Positions 20,292-29,773 of a stretch of DNA of 46,574 bases are shown here, in pieces. The notes beneath the pieces are model-generated. The model was given only the letters and a program-made list of their open reading frames with translations. It was not told the DNA's origin and ran no database searches. Position 1 is the first letter of the stretch. Every line of letters begins with the position of its first letter. The stretch comes from Mesostigma viride (taxonomy: Eukaryota; Streptophyta; Mesostigmatophyceae; Mesostigmatales; Mesostigmataceae): contig RPFO01000737.1 in assembly GCA_009746045.1 (NCBI GenBank), positions 1-46,574 of the forward strand, in the 5' to 3' direction. The position numbers were made by a program, and so were the translations under genes.

Positions 20292-21459
20292 TCAATGATC
20301 AGCAGCCTTGCCCTTGCCCTTGTCCTGGGATGGACCAGCCTTGTCCTTGCTGCCACCCTGAGCTGGCTTGCTCTGACCTTCCTGCCTCAGGTACGAGGGA
20401 CACTCATTCCTGAAGTGACCCTTCCCCTGGCAGAAATAACATTCCACCTGACTGATGTCCCGTGAGGTCCCACTGCTGGGCCCAGCCTTGGGAGGACCAC
20501 CCACCCTCTTGAAGTCAAACTGGGACTGTGGATGTCCCGACTTCGGCGGGGTCCCCCGTCCAGCCCTTCTGTCACGCCCCCTCCTGGACCTTCCTCGACC
20601 CCTTGAAGAGGTCTCAGGCCCTCTCGAGGACGCTGGGCCCCCGTGGCCCGATCCCCTCATGGACTTAACCGTGGGTTCAGTGGCCTCCTCATCATTCTGA
20701 CGAGGGCGCTTACCCCCACGTACTTGCCGCTGAAACACTCATACAACTGATCCGTCATGGCTGCCCAGCCATGGACCTGTCGCATGTGGATGGTCACATT
20801 ATCCATGGTGACCGGATCCAGTTGCAGCGACTTGAGAAAGTCGCCCATGGCCATCCGATCTGCGACGAAGAAGCCCTTGGCCATGGCGTCCTCCCTCAGC
20901 TTGACGAAGTCTTCAAAGGCGTGGACCACTAGTTGCCCCTTGATGGGCTTGTAGTCCAGGTATTCTTGCTTCAGGTGGGACCCATCTATGGTCCTCTTGT
21001 CACTCAGGAACACCTGAGTCGCGTCATAAACGCCGCCCAGGTGTCCCCCGCCGCGTGTCGCTCCCGAACAAACTTGAACAGCCGCCTCGCCGACTGCCGT
21101 ATGTAGGCACTAGACGCCAGGATGCGAAGCTTGTCACCGTTGTATATCTCCGTGTACAAGTTCATGTCCTCTAACATCCTCTCAGCATCCCGGGGCTGCC
21201 AATTGTCCTTGATGGACTGAAACTGGCCTAGCACCGCGTACCCCTCAGCAACAGTTGGTCGCTTAGGCGCCGCTTGATCTGCGGCTGGCGCGTGCTGCCC
21301 GCCCTGCGATCCTTGGCTCTGATTATCTGGCACCTCAGCCTGGTCTCCCAGCGCCTGGCCGTCCCCGCGTCCATCGCGTCCACCTCGTCCATCCAGCCCA
21401 GCGCCGCGCCGCCCGAAGCCCATAAAGCCCGCTTGTTGGTTGATAGCTCCATCCTCCAT
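20292..21459 (-). pseudogene. Element A Gag, two frameshifts
   Basis: Three overlapping frames make one Gag. 21459-~21010 holds a Gly/Arg/Asp-rich start, then AERMLEDMNLYTEIYNGDK and RRLFKFVRER. ~21010-20720 holds KGQLVVHAFEDFVKLREDAM and FFVADRMAMGDFLKSLQL, which align with element B Gag. ~20720-20292 holds an Arg/Ser-rich tract and a CCHC knuckle C-x2-C-x4-H-x4-C (CYFCQGKGHFRNEC). The last frame is the same as pol, separated only by TGA at 20292-20294. Gag forms the virus-like particle and the knuckle packages RNA. This copy would need Gag in trans. Confidence 0.82.
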
Positions 21460-21641
21460 GATGGCCTCTGTTCAGATCTGCTACAGCCAGCCAAGTGGCC
21501 AAGCAGCAATTAAAGCAATATAAGCTACTGAACAAGAAAGGAAAGTGCCAAGTGTTACCACTCAGGCAAGACCACCACGGCTGGCCCCAGGCGCGTCCTG
21601 GTTCTCCTTGTCGCTGTCGTCGTCGCTGTCGCTCACCACAA

Positions 21642-22480
21642 TCAGCTCTGGTACCCTGCTACCTGCTGCGCCGTCGTCGACCCGCTGTCGGCCCGCGATG
21701 ACTGAATCGTCACCGTTGGTAAAGTAGACAGGTGACAACCCGTCGTTGGCCCTCGCGGATTGTACGTTGGCACCTCGTGGTCGCCAAGTGTCTCGTCGCC
21801 TAGCCCAGCGACACCCCCTGCGCCTACCTCAAGGTCACTATCGTACCCAAGAGGTGCAAACTCCTCCCAACGCGTCACACGAACGCGAAGGGGCGGGGCA
21901 GCTCCTGAAAAGGAACTCTTACTCGCTCTGGAAACCTGCCGACTCTTGTCGCGCGTTGTCCTCCGGCGATGGCTTCCGCTGTCGCCCCGACCTCTGCAAG
22001 CCGCCTGTGATGCTCCGCTCCGCGTCGTTCACGCCTAACTGGTCCCGCTGCAACACCCTCGTCGCCGATGCCGCCTGCGAAAGCACGTGGTACTCCCGCG
22101 CCCGCTACTGTCGGCACAAACTCGTGTCGCCCTGCGCCAGCTGCTTCCGCAACCTCGCCTCGCCTTGCTGCCAACTCCGTCCGCACTCGCTCTGCTACTG
22201 CAGTAATCACCGTCTGGATGCCGACCAACCCGTGAAGCTCCTGCTCAAGGTCGTCGATGCTCCGGTGCTCCGGAATGACGATGGTTTGTACGTGTCGCAG
22301 AATTCGCTCCCAATCTTCGACCTGGTCGTCGACGAATTGCACGAAGCTGCGATTTACAGGCGGACGATCTGCAAGCAACAAAGATAGATCCCGAACGACA
22401 CGGCGTAATTCAGGAGAAATCGAACCCCCAGCAGACTGCCGAAACCGGAAATCCTGCTGCCGTTGTTCCTCCTGCACCAT
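21642..22480 (-). pseudogene. Element A accessory ORF upstream of gag
   Basis: 201 codons at 21875-22480, continuing after a frame change in 21642-21878 (TRWEEFAPLGYDSDLEVG). It is helix-rich and charged (RRVVRDLSLLLADRPPV, DDLEQELHGLVGI, AVAERVRTELAARRG) without a domain that I know. Copia elements normally start with gag after the leader. Element B has a 261-codon ORF at the same place, also helical with an Asp/Tyr-rich end, so this appears to be an inherited extra gene, not chance. Sequence similarity between the two is weak. Confidence 0.55.
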
Positions 22481-22573
22481 TCACCACCAGACGAGCTCCT
22501 CTCGTCGTAAACGCTGCACACCGCAACCGGCAACGACCCTCCTGGCCGTTCCGCTGAGACTGGTTGTAATTTG

Positions 22574-23270
22574 AGTTAAGCTTTCTTAGCACACGCAATG
22601 TGAAGGATATGGTTGCAATGCAGCAATGTGTGAATATGGTTGGAAACGGAGCTTTGTTAAATCGGATAATGTTTACAGCGCTCACACACTTGAGGCTTGT
22701 ACACGAGCTTGCCAAGTCAAGGCACAACACGTGAGGCGGGCTCGCAAGAGATGCCCATTTGGCACTGGCCTATTGTTTATATACTTGTGCACTGTGCTTG
22801 CTAGTCCTGAGCAGCCTAGGAGGCCTGCTCAGTAATAACACCCCGGTACAGTATTCACTACCTGTACAGCGCCCAGTCCTATACAGTAGGTCTGCCATAC
22901 AGGCACAGTGACCACAGAGTACAGTCACCACAGTGATTATAGCATCTGCACCTAGAAGTCCAGGACTAAGCCTGCGGTACCAACAGACCACAGGTTAAGG
23001 TTCCTATTTCCTGCGTACGACGTATTAATCCAATACCGTCGTAGGTACAGCACCTAATTCCTGTCAGCCCAGGAATTACTGTCGACCCCATATGTCGTCG
23101 GCAAATATTCACGTCCGACTTAGAAGAACAGCCGGCTCGCGCTCGCGCGCGACCGGGAAGTCGGAACGCCATAACTTTCTTGATACTTGTCGGAATGAAC
23201 TCGTTCCGGTGCCGCTGGAATCGCAGAGATATGCCGAATCAGGATCACGCCAATGCGCTTGGCGTTAACT
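22574..23270 (-). repeat. 5' LTR of element A
   Basis: Direct repeat of 15256-15952 with ~99% identity. The element interior starts at 22573 on the coding strand with CAAATTACAACCAGTCTC. TSD GCTCT at 23271-23275. Confidence 0.92.
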
Positions 23271-23275
23271 GCTCT

Positions 23276-23699
23276 GGCCCCCCCAGCCCATCACCACCAC
23301 CTTGATCGAATCCTCCATCCGCTCACTCCTGAAGGAGGCCCTCGAGGAGCACGTGGCCCCCATCGCTGCAGATGTGGCGGCCATGGGCAGCACGCTGACT
23401 GCCGAGCTCCCCCACCTCTCCACCATCTCCACCGCCACCTCCAACCTCCTGGCCTCCTCCACCGCCACCACCCCCACCTCCGACGCCATCACCGCCCAGG
23501 TCCGCGACATCGACCAGCGCCTCAAGGACATTACGCCATCGCCATCGAGGTCATGCAAAACACCGCAGGCCTCACCGCCCAGGCGGTGAAGGACATCGGT
23601 GAAGGACAACTCTTGCATCGTTTGTTGGTCAAAGACTATGACCGAGACATTATGCTCCGTCAAGTCCGGTGTTTTTTGCAACGTCACCCACATCTGTGA
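23276..23699 (+). pseudogene. Unrecognised split gene, 3' part, coiled-coil
   Basis: It continues the 14796-15255 reading frame after element A. TGG-CCC-CCC-CAG leads to LIESSIRSLLKEALEEHVAP, then an Ala/Thr-rich heptad-like region (AQVRDIDQRLKD). Near 23530 the frame changes to HYAIAIEVMQNTAGLTAQAV, LLHRLLVKDYDRDIMLRQVR, with stop TGA at 23697-23699. The long amphipathic helices suggest oligomerisation. One indel shows decay before or after the insertion. Confidence 0.55.
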
Positions 23700-24170
23700 T
23701 CTGTTTGATCGGTGCTGCCCCTTGGCACAAGCTCTACAAACAGGTCGTGGACCGCCGTTGGATCGCGTAGTATCTCCGCACATCTGAACCCTGTGATGCC
23801 AGATCGATCCTTTGCGGCCATTCCGAGCTTGCATCTGGATTCGTTGTCCACATCGTCGCGTCGCTGCAGCAACACAATGTTTTCTGGCATGCGCCGGGCT
23901 TTTGGTTCCTGCCGCACATTTGAAAGTGCTGTCCTCCGGACGGATTTTTGCCTTTGCACCGTGTGTAGTTCTTGGACGTTTGGAATCATGGCATGGCTAA
24001 CGTAATGACTGACTAGCTAGACCTTTTCAGTGGTTTCCCATTTGCCGGTATTTCCTCGTATAAATGGTGGGAGAGCGAATCATCGCAGCAATGGTGCTTA
24101 CCCCTAGACACTCCCGGCCAGTTAGGCTCGAAACACACGCCCTGATCGGCCAGCAAGCTGTTTCCGGCCC
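23700..24170. other. Unclassified; weak minus ORF 23684-23989
   Basis: The minus-strand ORF of 101 codons has balanced composition (KLGMAAKDRSGITGFRCAEI, VHDLFVELVPRGS) and could be an exon or part of a decayed element, but I do not recognise it. The rest has no feature that I can support. Confidence 0.3.
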
Positions 24171-24174
24171 CACC

Positions 24175-24365
24175 GTCTAGGTCATCCAGTCGCTCTACTA
24201 CACGTAAGCCAGCCATTATTTCAATGCACAAGGCTACACATTTCCATCACCATTCATATTCATCTTCCTGAACGACTTGAACACGCGGACAAGATAACGG
24301 CAGGCTCGAGCTACCATGGTCCGGATTCTCCCGATCTCTGGTCTGCGCTGGTTGTCTCCTTGACA
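24175..24365 (-). repeat. Second copy of the 192-bp SINE-like sequence
   Basis: Reverse complement of 6613-6804, with CAAGGAGACAACCAGCGCAG at 24345-24364 on the complement. The upstream reading frame continues past the end of the 6613 copy (MCIEIMAGLRVVERLDDLDG into GNSLLADQGVCFEPN). This copy is therefore longer and may be nearer the source. Confidence 0.65.
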
Positions 24366-24887
24366 TTGCTGCCAAGGCTGCCAGCCCCCGCTGGCCCAGG
24401 CGGCGACGCCCCTCCCACCCAGACCTGGGCGGACCTGCTCAAGCACCACGCCACCTCCACCACCTCGACCATCGCGGCAACAAGCCCTCGACCTCCGCGA
24501 CTCAGGAGGCCGACCGCACCCAGCGCAGCCACAATGTCATCGTCAAGCACTTCGACCAGCCGGCAGACGAGACCTCGAGGACTCTTCTCACGGCATTCAA
24601 GCGCGACATTCTTGCCCCCATGCACATCACTGGTGAGCTGCGGATGTCGGCTGCCCAGCCTGCCCTCCTTCCCCGCGCGCGGGGTAAGGCTGGCCCGGCA
24701 CCCGGCCCTGCTCCTCACCTTTGATTACATGGCGGACAAGGTGTTGTTTCTTAAAAACCGCAAGAGGCTCTCGAGGACTCGCTACACTTTGGACGACGAC
24801 CTGACCCTGGCCCAGCAACAACACCAAAGCATTCTCCAAGCTGGGGCACATCATTTAAATCTTTGCAGGCAACTCAAGAATGACTAG
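24360..24887 (+). pseudogene. LINE ORF1 fragment
   Basis: Homologous to the ORF1 at 8919-9467, but with frame changes. A start (GGDAPPTQTWADLLKHHATS) is followed by a frame-shifted RRM region on other frames (NVIVKHFDQPADE, GELRMSAAQPALLP). Then the original frame has ADKVLFLKNRKRLSRTRYTL and LDDDLTLAQQQ, after which homology stops near 24825. It is inactive. Confidence 0.7.
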
Positions 24888-25156
24888 TACAAACAGTGTG
24901 CAAAAACTTGGTGCATGTGAATGCCTGAGTGGTGACCATTGCTAGCAGAATCCATCATGTAAGGTATAGGCATTGCCAGTATGCCACAAAGCTGTGATGT
25001 GCAGTGCATGTCCATATGTATATTAAAAATATAATTACTTACAGCAGAGTGAAATCACTCAAACCAAAGCAAACGCCCAGCTATAAACCTATATACAGAG
25101 CCATGTCAAAGCTCTATACTACGATAAGACCAATGGAAACGCCTAACGGGAGGAAC

Positions 25157-25651
25157 CTAATAGCCCTGCTGCACCGCAAAATCAGCCCGCGTACGGCGGA
25201 GCATGATGTCAGCCATGGCCCGAGTCAGCGCCACCGACAAGCGCTGACGCCAATATGACGTCCAGGTCCGCGCCGACCATGGGGCCCGCTGGCCCTCCAG
25301 GTCCAGCCGGTCCTCCCGGAGCCGGCAACACTCCTTGAAGAAGGCGGAGGTCAGGGGCCCCATGGCCCCAAACTCCTCCAGGACAAAGGGCACCACACGA
25401 TGGTGCCCGACGTCGCCGTAGGCCAGGAGCTTGGCCCGCTCCGCCCGGTCCGCCGTGTAACCTGCCGTGAGGGAGGCCCCAGCCACGTGGCTAAGAGCCA
25501 AGGGCCGCGCCACCGAAACGTCAATAAGCAGATGCCGGCCACCCCCCTCAAAGTCCAGCACCACGATGTCAGGCCGGTGGTTGGGGGAATAGAAGGCAGC
25601 GCCATCCGCATCCTCGGACCGGATGTTCGCGTGGGGGAAAACCGACCGAAT
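25157..25651 (-). pseudogene. RLE LINE endonuclease domain and C-terminus
   Basis: Reads MIRSVFPHANIRSEDADGAA, then NHRPDIVVLD and HLLIDVSVARP (PD...D restriction-like endonuclease core), VGHHRVVPFVLEEFGAMGP, LREDRLDLEGQRAPWSARTW and ADIMLRRTRADFAV, stop TAA/TAG at 25157. This nuclease would cut the target site. It is nearly identical to 44400-44870. Confidence 0.82.
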
Positions 25652-25655
25652 CATG

Positions 25656-26148
25656 GGCCGGGCCCACTTCAAATGTTCCGAAAAGTGTGACACTTTTGGT
25701 CGTTTTTTTTACTTTTTCGACGATCGTCACTCTGCAGAGTGATTCGTCGTGCGAAATCGTGCGAAATTGTGCGAAATTTGCTGAAATCGTGTGAAATTTG
25801 CTGAAATCGTGCGAATTTGTGCGAAATTTGCTGAAATTGTGCGAAATTTCATGTGAAAAATGTCGACGGTAAAAAATTTTGATGTGCACAACGTGTGTGA
25901 ATTCATGCGAAATTTTGTCAAACGTCACTCCCCAAAACGACCCTTGGTTGAAATCCATGCGAAATTGTGCGAAATCATGCAAAATTGTGCGAAATCGTGC
26001 GAAATCGTGCGAAAATGTGTGAAAATTTTGCGAAAATCACGCGAAAATCACGCGAACTCGTGCGAAATTTTATTTTTTTTTTGCGAAAATAGCGAAAAAG
26101 TGTCACACACTTGGCTTGGACGGCGGAACATTTGAAGTGGGCCCGGCC
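25656..26148. mobile_element. 493-bp MITE, 25-bp perfect TIRs, CATG TSD
   Basis: Terminal inverted repeats begin GGCCGGGCCCACTTCAAATG and are 25 bp long (25656-25680, 26124-26148), without a mismatch. CATG flanks on both sides (25652-25655, 26149-26152). The RLE LINE copy at 44377-44392 shows the empty site with a single CATG. The interior is made of degenerate TGCGAAATTG/CGTGCGAAAT units with no coding capacity. The 4-bp TSD with these ends does not let me name a superfamily. Confidence 0.88.
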
Positions 26149-26152
26149 CATG

Positions 26153-26406
26153 GCGAGCACCACCGTCAGGAGGACAGTGTGCAAATACAAATACCAATTC
26201 TGATTCTGTTGGCCCCCCATGCAGGCAAGGTAGTGAGTCCCCGTGGGATCCAGCGGCTGCCCACAGCTACCACAAGGCCGCCCGGCCGGAACAAGAGGCT
26301 GCGGGGCAAATAGCTGGTGCCGGAGCGCCACCGAGTAGTGGCTGGGAGCCAAGGCGAATGGGGGGGCCATGGGAAGAGCACGAAGGTACGCCGAGCCCAC
26401 ACTCGA
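26153..26406 (-). pseudogene. RLE LINE zinc-knuckle segment
   Basis: Upstream half of the same protein: LRALPMAPPFALAPSHYSVA, ALRHQLFAPQPL, CGSCGQPLDPTGTHYLAC (C-x2-C-x9-H-x3-C) and GGQQNQNWYLYLHTVLLTV. It joins in frame to 25651 once the MITE and one CATG are removed. The frame continues into the MITE as FKCSAVQAK, which is artefactual. Confidence 0.82.
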
Positions 26407-26419
26407 GTCCATATGTATA

Positions 26420-26690
26420 CCCCATGACACCATGCCTCAAAACTACTTGGCACATTGCAAAATGGGAAGGAAAGGTGAACAATACATGCCACATCACTAA
26501 CACAGCCATTTGAATGCTACCAACACGCACCATGCATGATATACACTACTACGTGTAATACATGTCGAGAATATGCCGAGCGAGCATATCAAGGTGCAGT
26601 GACCCCCACGCGGGCACATGTCACCTGGCATCTACGTATGCTCACATGATATAGCATTGGCATATCCCATGTCTCCATCTGTTGCACTTT
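26420..26690. other. Intergenic, nothing recognised
   Basis: Target-side flank of the RLE LINE. No ORF with support, no repeat and no RNA gene. Confidence 0.4.
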
Positions 26691-27900
26691 GTGCGCACCA
26701 AGCCACCCATGCAGTCCCCCACCTATGCAGCCACCTGGCCACCCACCCACACAACTGCTCACACACTCGCGCGCCCGTGCACCCAGACAGCCACCTGTCC
26801 TCCCACCCATGCAGTGACCCACCCAGCCAGCCAGCCGCGCACGTGCTTACCCAACTTATATAACCACGCGTGCACCTAGGCACCCAACCACCTACCAACC
26901 CACTTGGACATCCACCCACCCACCAAGGCACCTGCGCAACCCACACACCAACTAGGTAATAAGGAGGCAATTTCCCCCATCCAATGAGCCACCCACCCAA
27001 CCAACCAACCACCTAAACAACCAGCCAGCTTGCCCCATATGCACCCGTCCGGCCACCCACAGTTGACCCACCCACGCACCTATATACCCACTCAACCACT
27101 TACTGCCCCCGGCCCACACCCTTATACCCACTGACCCACCCACTGACCCACCCACTGACCCACCCACTGACCCACCCACACATGCATTTTCTCAGCCAGC
27201 ACCCCGACACCTACCTCACCCCAAACCTGCACAGCCCTTCTCCCGCGATAGGTGAGTCGGTCCCAACCATAAACCCATCCACGCATCCATATCTGTGCGC
27301 CCACCCGTCCATCTACCCGTCCCTTCGCCCACCCACCCACATCTAGTCATCTACACATCCACCAGCCACCAACCACCAACCACCAATTGATGGCCTACCC
27401 ACCAACCCACCTACCCACACACATCCCGGCCTAAGCAACCAACCACCAACCCACCACCCTCAAAACCGTGCAGTTGTTTCACTCATGCATCCAACAAAAC
27501 ACCCACTTCAAAGTCCCCAAAGCCTATCATCATCACCCAGCCACCTGGCCATCTGCCAATAACGGACCGCCCTTGCACTCATCCACCCACCATGACCAGC
27601 CAGCCACCCACCCTCTCCAACTGCCTGTGCTCCCACCTACGCAGCCAGCCATTTACCAAGGCATCCACTTATCAGCCAGCCACCTGCCATTGAACCCACC
27701 CACGCCTAGGCATCCCTTGAAGCATCTATAGCCCAAGTCTCCCACCCAACGGGCTAGCTCTCTGGGCAATCAAACAACCAAACAACCAATCATCCAGCTA
27801 CACAACCACCTAACCACCTATGTAACCACTCAACAACACAATCACCGAACCACCTAACCACCCAACACACACACCATGCAGCATGCAGGCATGTGCCCGC
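26690..27900. repeat. CCACCCAACC-type low-complexity tract
   Basis: About 1.2 kb of degenerate ACCCACC/CCAACCA units, strongly C-rich on the plus strand and G-rich (GGTGGGTGGG) on the minus. A regular 12-bp array (CTGACCCACCCA, four copies) lies at 27131-27178. ORFs rich in Gly/Trp/Val here are repeat artefacts. The G-rich strand could form G-quadruplexes. Confidence 0.85.
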
Positions 27901-27957
27901 CTCGCATGCCCTCACCATTGCAACACCCCATACACGCCCCGCTCACCTACACTAGGA

Positions 27958-28215
27958 AGTCAGGATTGAGAAAACTGAGAAACCCTGAGAAAAATTGAGA
28001 AAAACCTGAGAAGAGCCGAGAAAAATTGAGAAGTGACTGAGAAGAGCTGAGAAGAGCTGAGAAAAACCTGAGAAGAGCTGAGAAAAACCTGAGAAAAGGG
28101 GGTGAGAAAAATTGAGAAGAGCTGAGAAGAAATTGAGAATTTGAAAATCTGAGAAAAGTGAGACTTCACTCGGACTGAGAAAAGTGAGAAATCACAACAA
28201 CTGAGAAATATGAAA
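27958..28215. repeat. Degenerate CTGAGAAAAA repeat array
   Basis: About 20 imperfect units of 10-14 bp (GAGAAAAACCT, GAGAAGAGCT), purine-only apart from CT/TT steps. Not coding. Confidence 0.85.
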
Positions 28216-28301
28216 AACCACGAGAGAGTGAAAAACAGATTATGATAGCAGCAAGCACTGCCAACATAATTTCAGCAAGGCAATCAAGGCAACAGGTTTT
28301 T

Positions 28302-28322
28302 TTTATTAAAAAATAATTTATT
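28302..28322 (-). terminator. Polyadenylation signals
   Basis: Two AATAAA hexamers on the minus strand (28317-28322 and 28302-28307), the second followed by an A-run. They lie downstream of the stop codon of the two-exon gene tail. Confidence 0.5.
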
Positions 28323-28450
28323 TACGTATGAAAGCCGTCCTTTTGTGCATGTATTTCTTGACATGGCCCTGCCATAAACTCGTCTAATTCTCTAGCTTGC
28401 TGCAAATTTTTCAAAGAAGATGGCTACAACTATGTTGCCATGGCTGTCTT

Positions 28451-28778
28451 TCACAAGGCCGCTTGCATAGCTTGATGCCCCAAATTGAAGATGTCGGTGC
28501 CGTTTGTATGCGCCACAAACTAAAAAGAATGCAAAACAAAAGCAGAACACAGGAATGGAAAATCAGCACCATACATAAGAAAGCATTTTATGTGCAGTCA
28601 CAGAAGCCACAACTTGAAAAAATACCGGCACGACATCCACCTAGGTCTGACTACATGGTGGCGTTAAACGGCCAGACCAGCACTGTGGTGCACATCACAA
28701 GATGAACATGCATTTAAAATCCACATCTCAAAACATACCTTAATGAGTCGCTTGACGCATTGCCGGTGTCCTGTACTT
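28451..28778 (-). CDS. Last two exons of an unrecognised gene (partial)
   Basis: Minus strand. Acceptor TTTTTTTTTGCAG (28779-28791) is followed by a 40-nt exon, 28739-28778. Next come donor GTATGT, an intron of 219 nt (28520-28738) ending TTCTTTTTAG, and the final exon 28451-28519 with stop TGA at 28451-28453. In one continuous frame the exons encode STGHRQCVKRLIK and FVAHTNGTDIFNLGHQAMQA. AATAAA signals at 28317-28322 and 28302-28307, 130-150 nt downstream, would end the transcript. Upstream exons are not seen: the palindrome arm begins at 28795, inside the preceding intron. Function is unknown. Confidence 0.5.
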
Positions 28779-28794
28779 CTGCAAAAAAAAAGAA

Positions 28795-29130
28795 CCAGCA
28801 ACTACGTGAGCTACCCCCCCAGAGCCTCTGCAGCCCCCAGTCCCCCTGGACCCCCTAGACCCCCTAGACCCCTTGGACCCCCCGGAGCCCCCGGTCCGAA
28901 CAGAAGTCCTGTAATCTCCACCGCCGCCGTCGCCTGTCCCGGCCCCGGGAGGCGGCGAAGGGGCAAACGAGGGGGGAGAAGGTAATCCACCTCCGACCGG
29001 CGAGAGGGGCCGGAGAGGCCCCGCCGATTTCGCTCGCCCCCCGCCCCGGCCCTCCCGATGGGCGACGCTTGCTTGGATTCTCTTGCACTACTTCTTTTTT
29101 AGACTCTTTCAAAAATAATTATATGGGTAA
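28795..29130. repeat. Palindrome left arm, outer segment
   Basis: Inverted copy of 45056-45388 (CCAGCAACTACGTGAG to CATATAAT), ~95% or more identical with small indels. It contains GGGGTCTAG-type G/C-rich repeats (28840-28895). Its inner end is cut by LTR element B at 29131; the rest of the arm resumes at 40124. Confidence 0.92.
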
Positions 29131-29746
29131 AGTTAACGTAAAGGATTTACGTTAGATGGATAGAGATTGTTACGCTCTTTCCAACGGCACCTTGAACGCC
29201 TCATTTGGTTAAGGAACGTAAAAGTTATGACGTTTCCTAGGCTGTGCCGACAGTACCCGGCGCGCCACTGTGGGCGCGTACGGACACAGGATGTACAAGT
29301 GTCACTTTGATAGTCCGCAGGACGTTGACAGGACTTGTACAGGACTTGATGGTCAATTGATAGGTAGGCGCACTGTAGCGCGCCAGGACCTATGAGACAA
29401 TTGATGCTGACTAGTGTACGGATAGGTCCACAGGACTAGCCGTATGGACAATTGATAGATCTGCGCGCCAAAGGCGTGCCAGAGTCTGTGTAATCAATTG
29501 ATTGACAGTTCAGCTGTGACAGTGCAGCTGAATACTTGGACGCGTCCCTAGCAAGCTATATGTGTGACTTGGTCGCACCGGGACGCTAGCTCTTGCGTGC
29601 ACGCTCTCTTGGCATAACGACCCTGTCGTCTGTGCTACGTGCAGTCTCGGACTTGACGTGACTTACGTCTGTGTTTGCTCATTATAATAAAGGCAACTTT
29701 CCTGCAAGAGCCATGGATTCCCTCGGTGGTAAACTCTCATTCAACT
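29131..29746 (+). repeat. 5' LTR of element B
   Basis: 616 bp, AGTTAACGTAAAGG to CTCATTCAACT. ATTATAATAAAGG at about 29682-29694 could serve as TATA-like or poly(A) signal. The interior begins CGTATTACAATCTTCG, with no TGG primer-binding start. It shares TTACAAYC with element A. Confidence 0.93.
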
Positions 29747-29773
29747 CGTATTACAATCTTCGTACCAAGAAAA

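Larger units (their letters stand above)
15256..23270 (-). mobile_element. LTR retrotransposon A, copia-like with Gag-IN-PR-RT-RH order
   Basis: 8015 bp, full length, minus-strand coding. LTRs of 697 bp (15256-15952, 22574-23270) differ at only a handful of positions, so insertion was recent. In the coding direction: 5' LTR, accessory ORF (22480-21642), gag (21459-20292, two frameshifts), an in-frame TGA, pol (20258-16701), a ~750-bp 3' region, a purine tract (AAGAAAAGAAAGGATTGG), 3' LTR. The LTR ends are AGTTAAC...TTAACT, not TG...CA. No TGG-type primer-binding site follows the 5' LTR (CAAATTACAACC). Pol is open and may be active; gag is broken. Confidence 0.92.
25023..26406 (-). mobile_element. 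RLE LINE copy, 5'-truncated, 13-bp TSD, hosts a MITE
   Basis: GTCCATATGTATA at 25010-25022 and 26407-26419 flanks the unit. On the minus strand it opens inside the protein (VGSAYLRALPMAPPFALAPS), passes the CCHC knuckle, is broken by the MITE at 25656-26148, and resumes to the stop at 25157. The 3' UTR and tail TAATTATATTTTTAATA follow. Apart from the MITE the frame is intact across the endonuclease region. Confidence 0.9.

Noticed and set aside
22550-22573. tRNA primer-binding site of element A
   Set aside because: CAAATTACAACCAGTC does not begin with TGG and matches no tRNA 3' end that I know; left unresolved.
26589-27340. Gly/Val/Trp-rich minus-strand ORFs (VGGSVGG)
   Set aside because: Translations of the ACCCACC low-complexity tract and its 12-bp array; open only because the repeats lack stops.
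27958-28215. CRISPR-like or regulatory array of GAGAAAAA units
   Set aside because: Units vary in length and sequence without spacers; it is simple-sequence DNA in a eukaryotic context.
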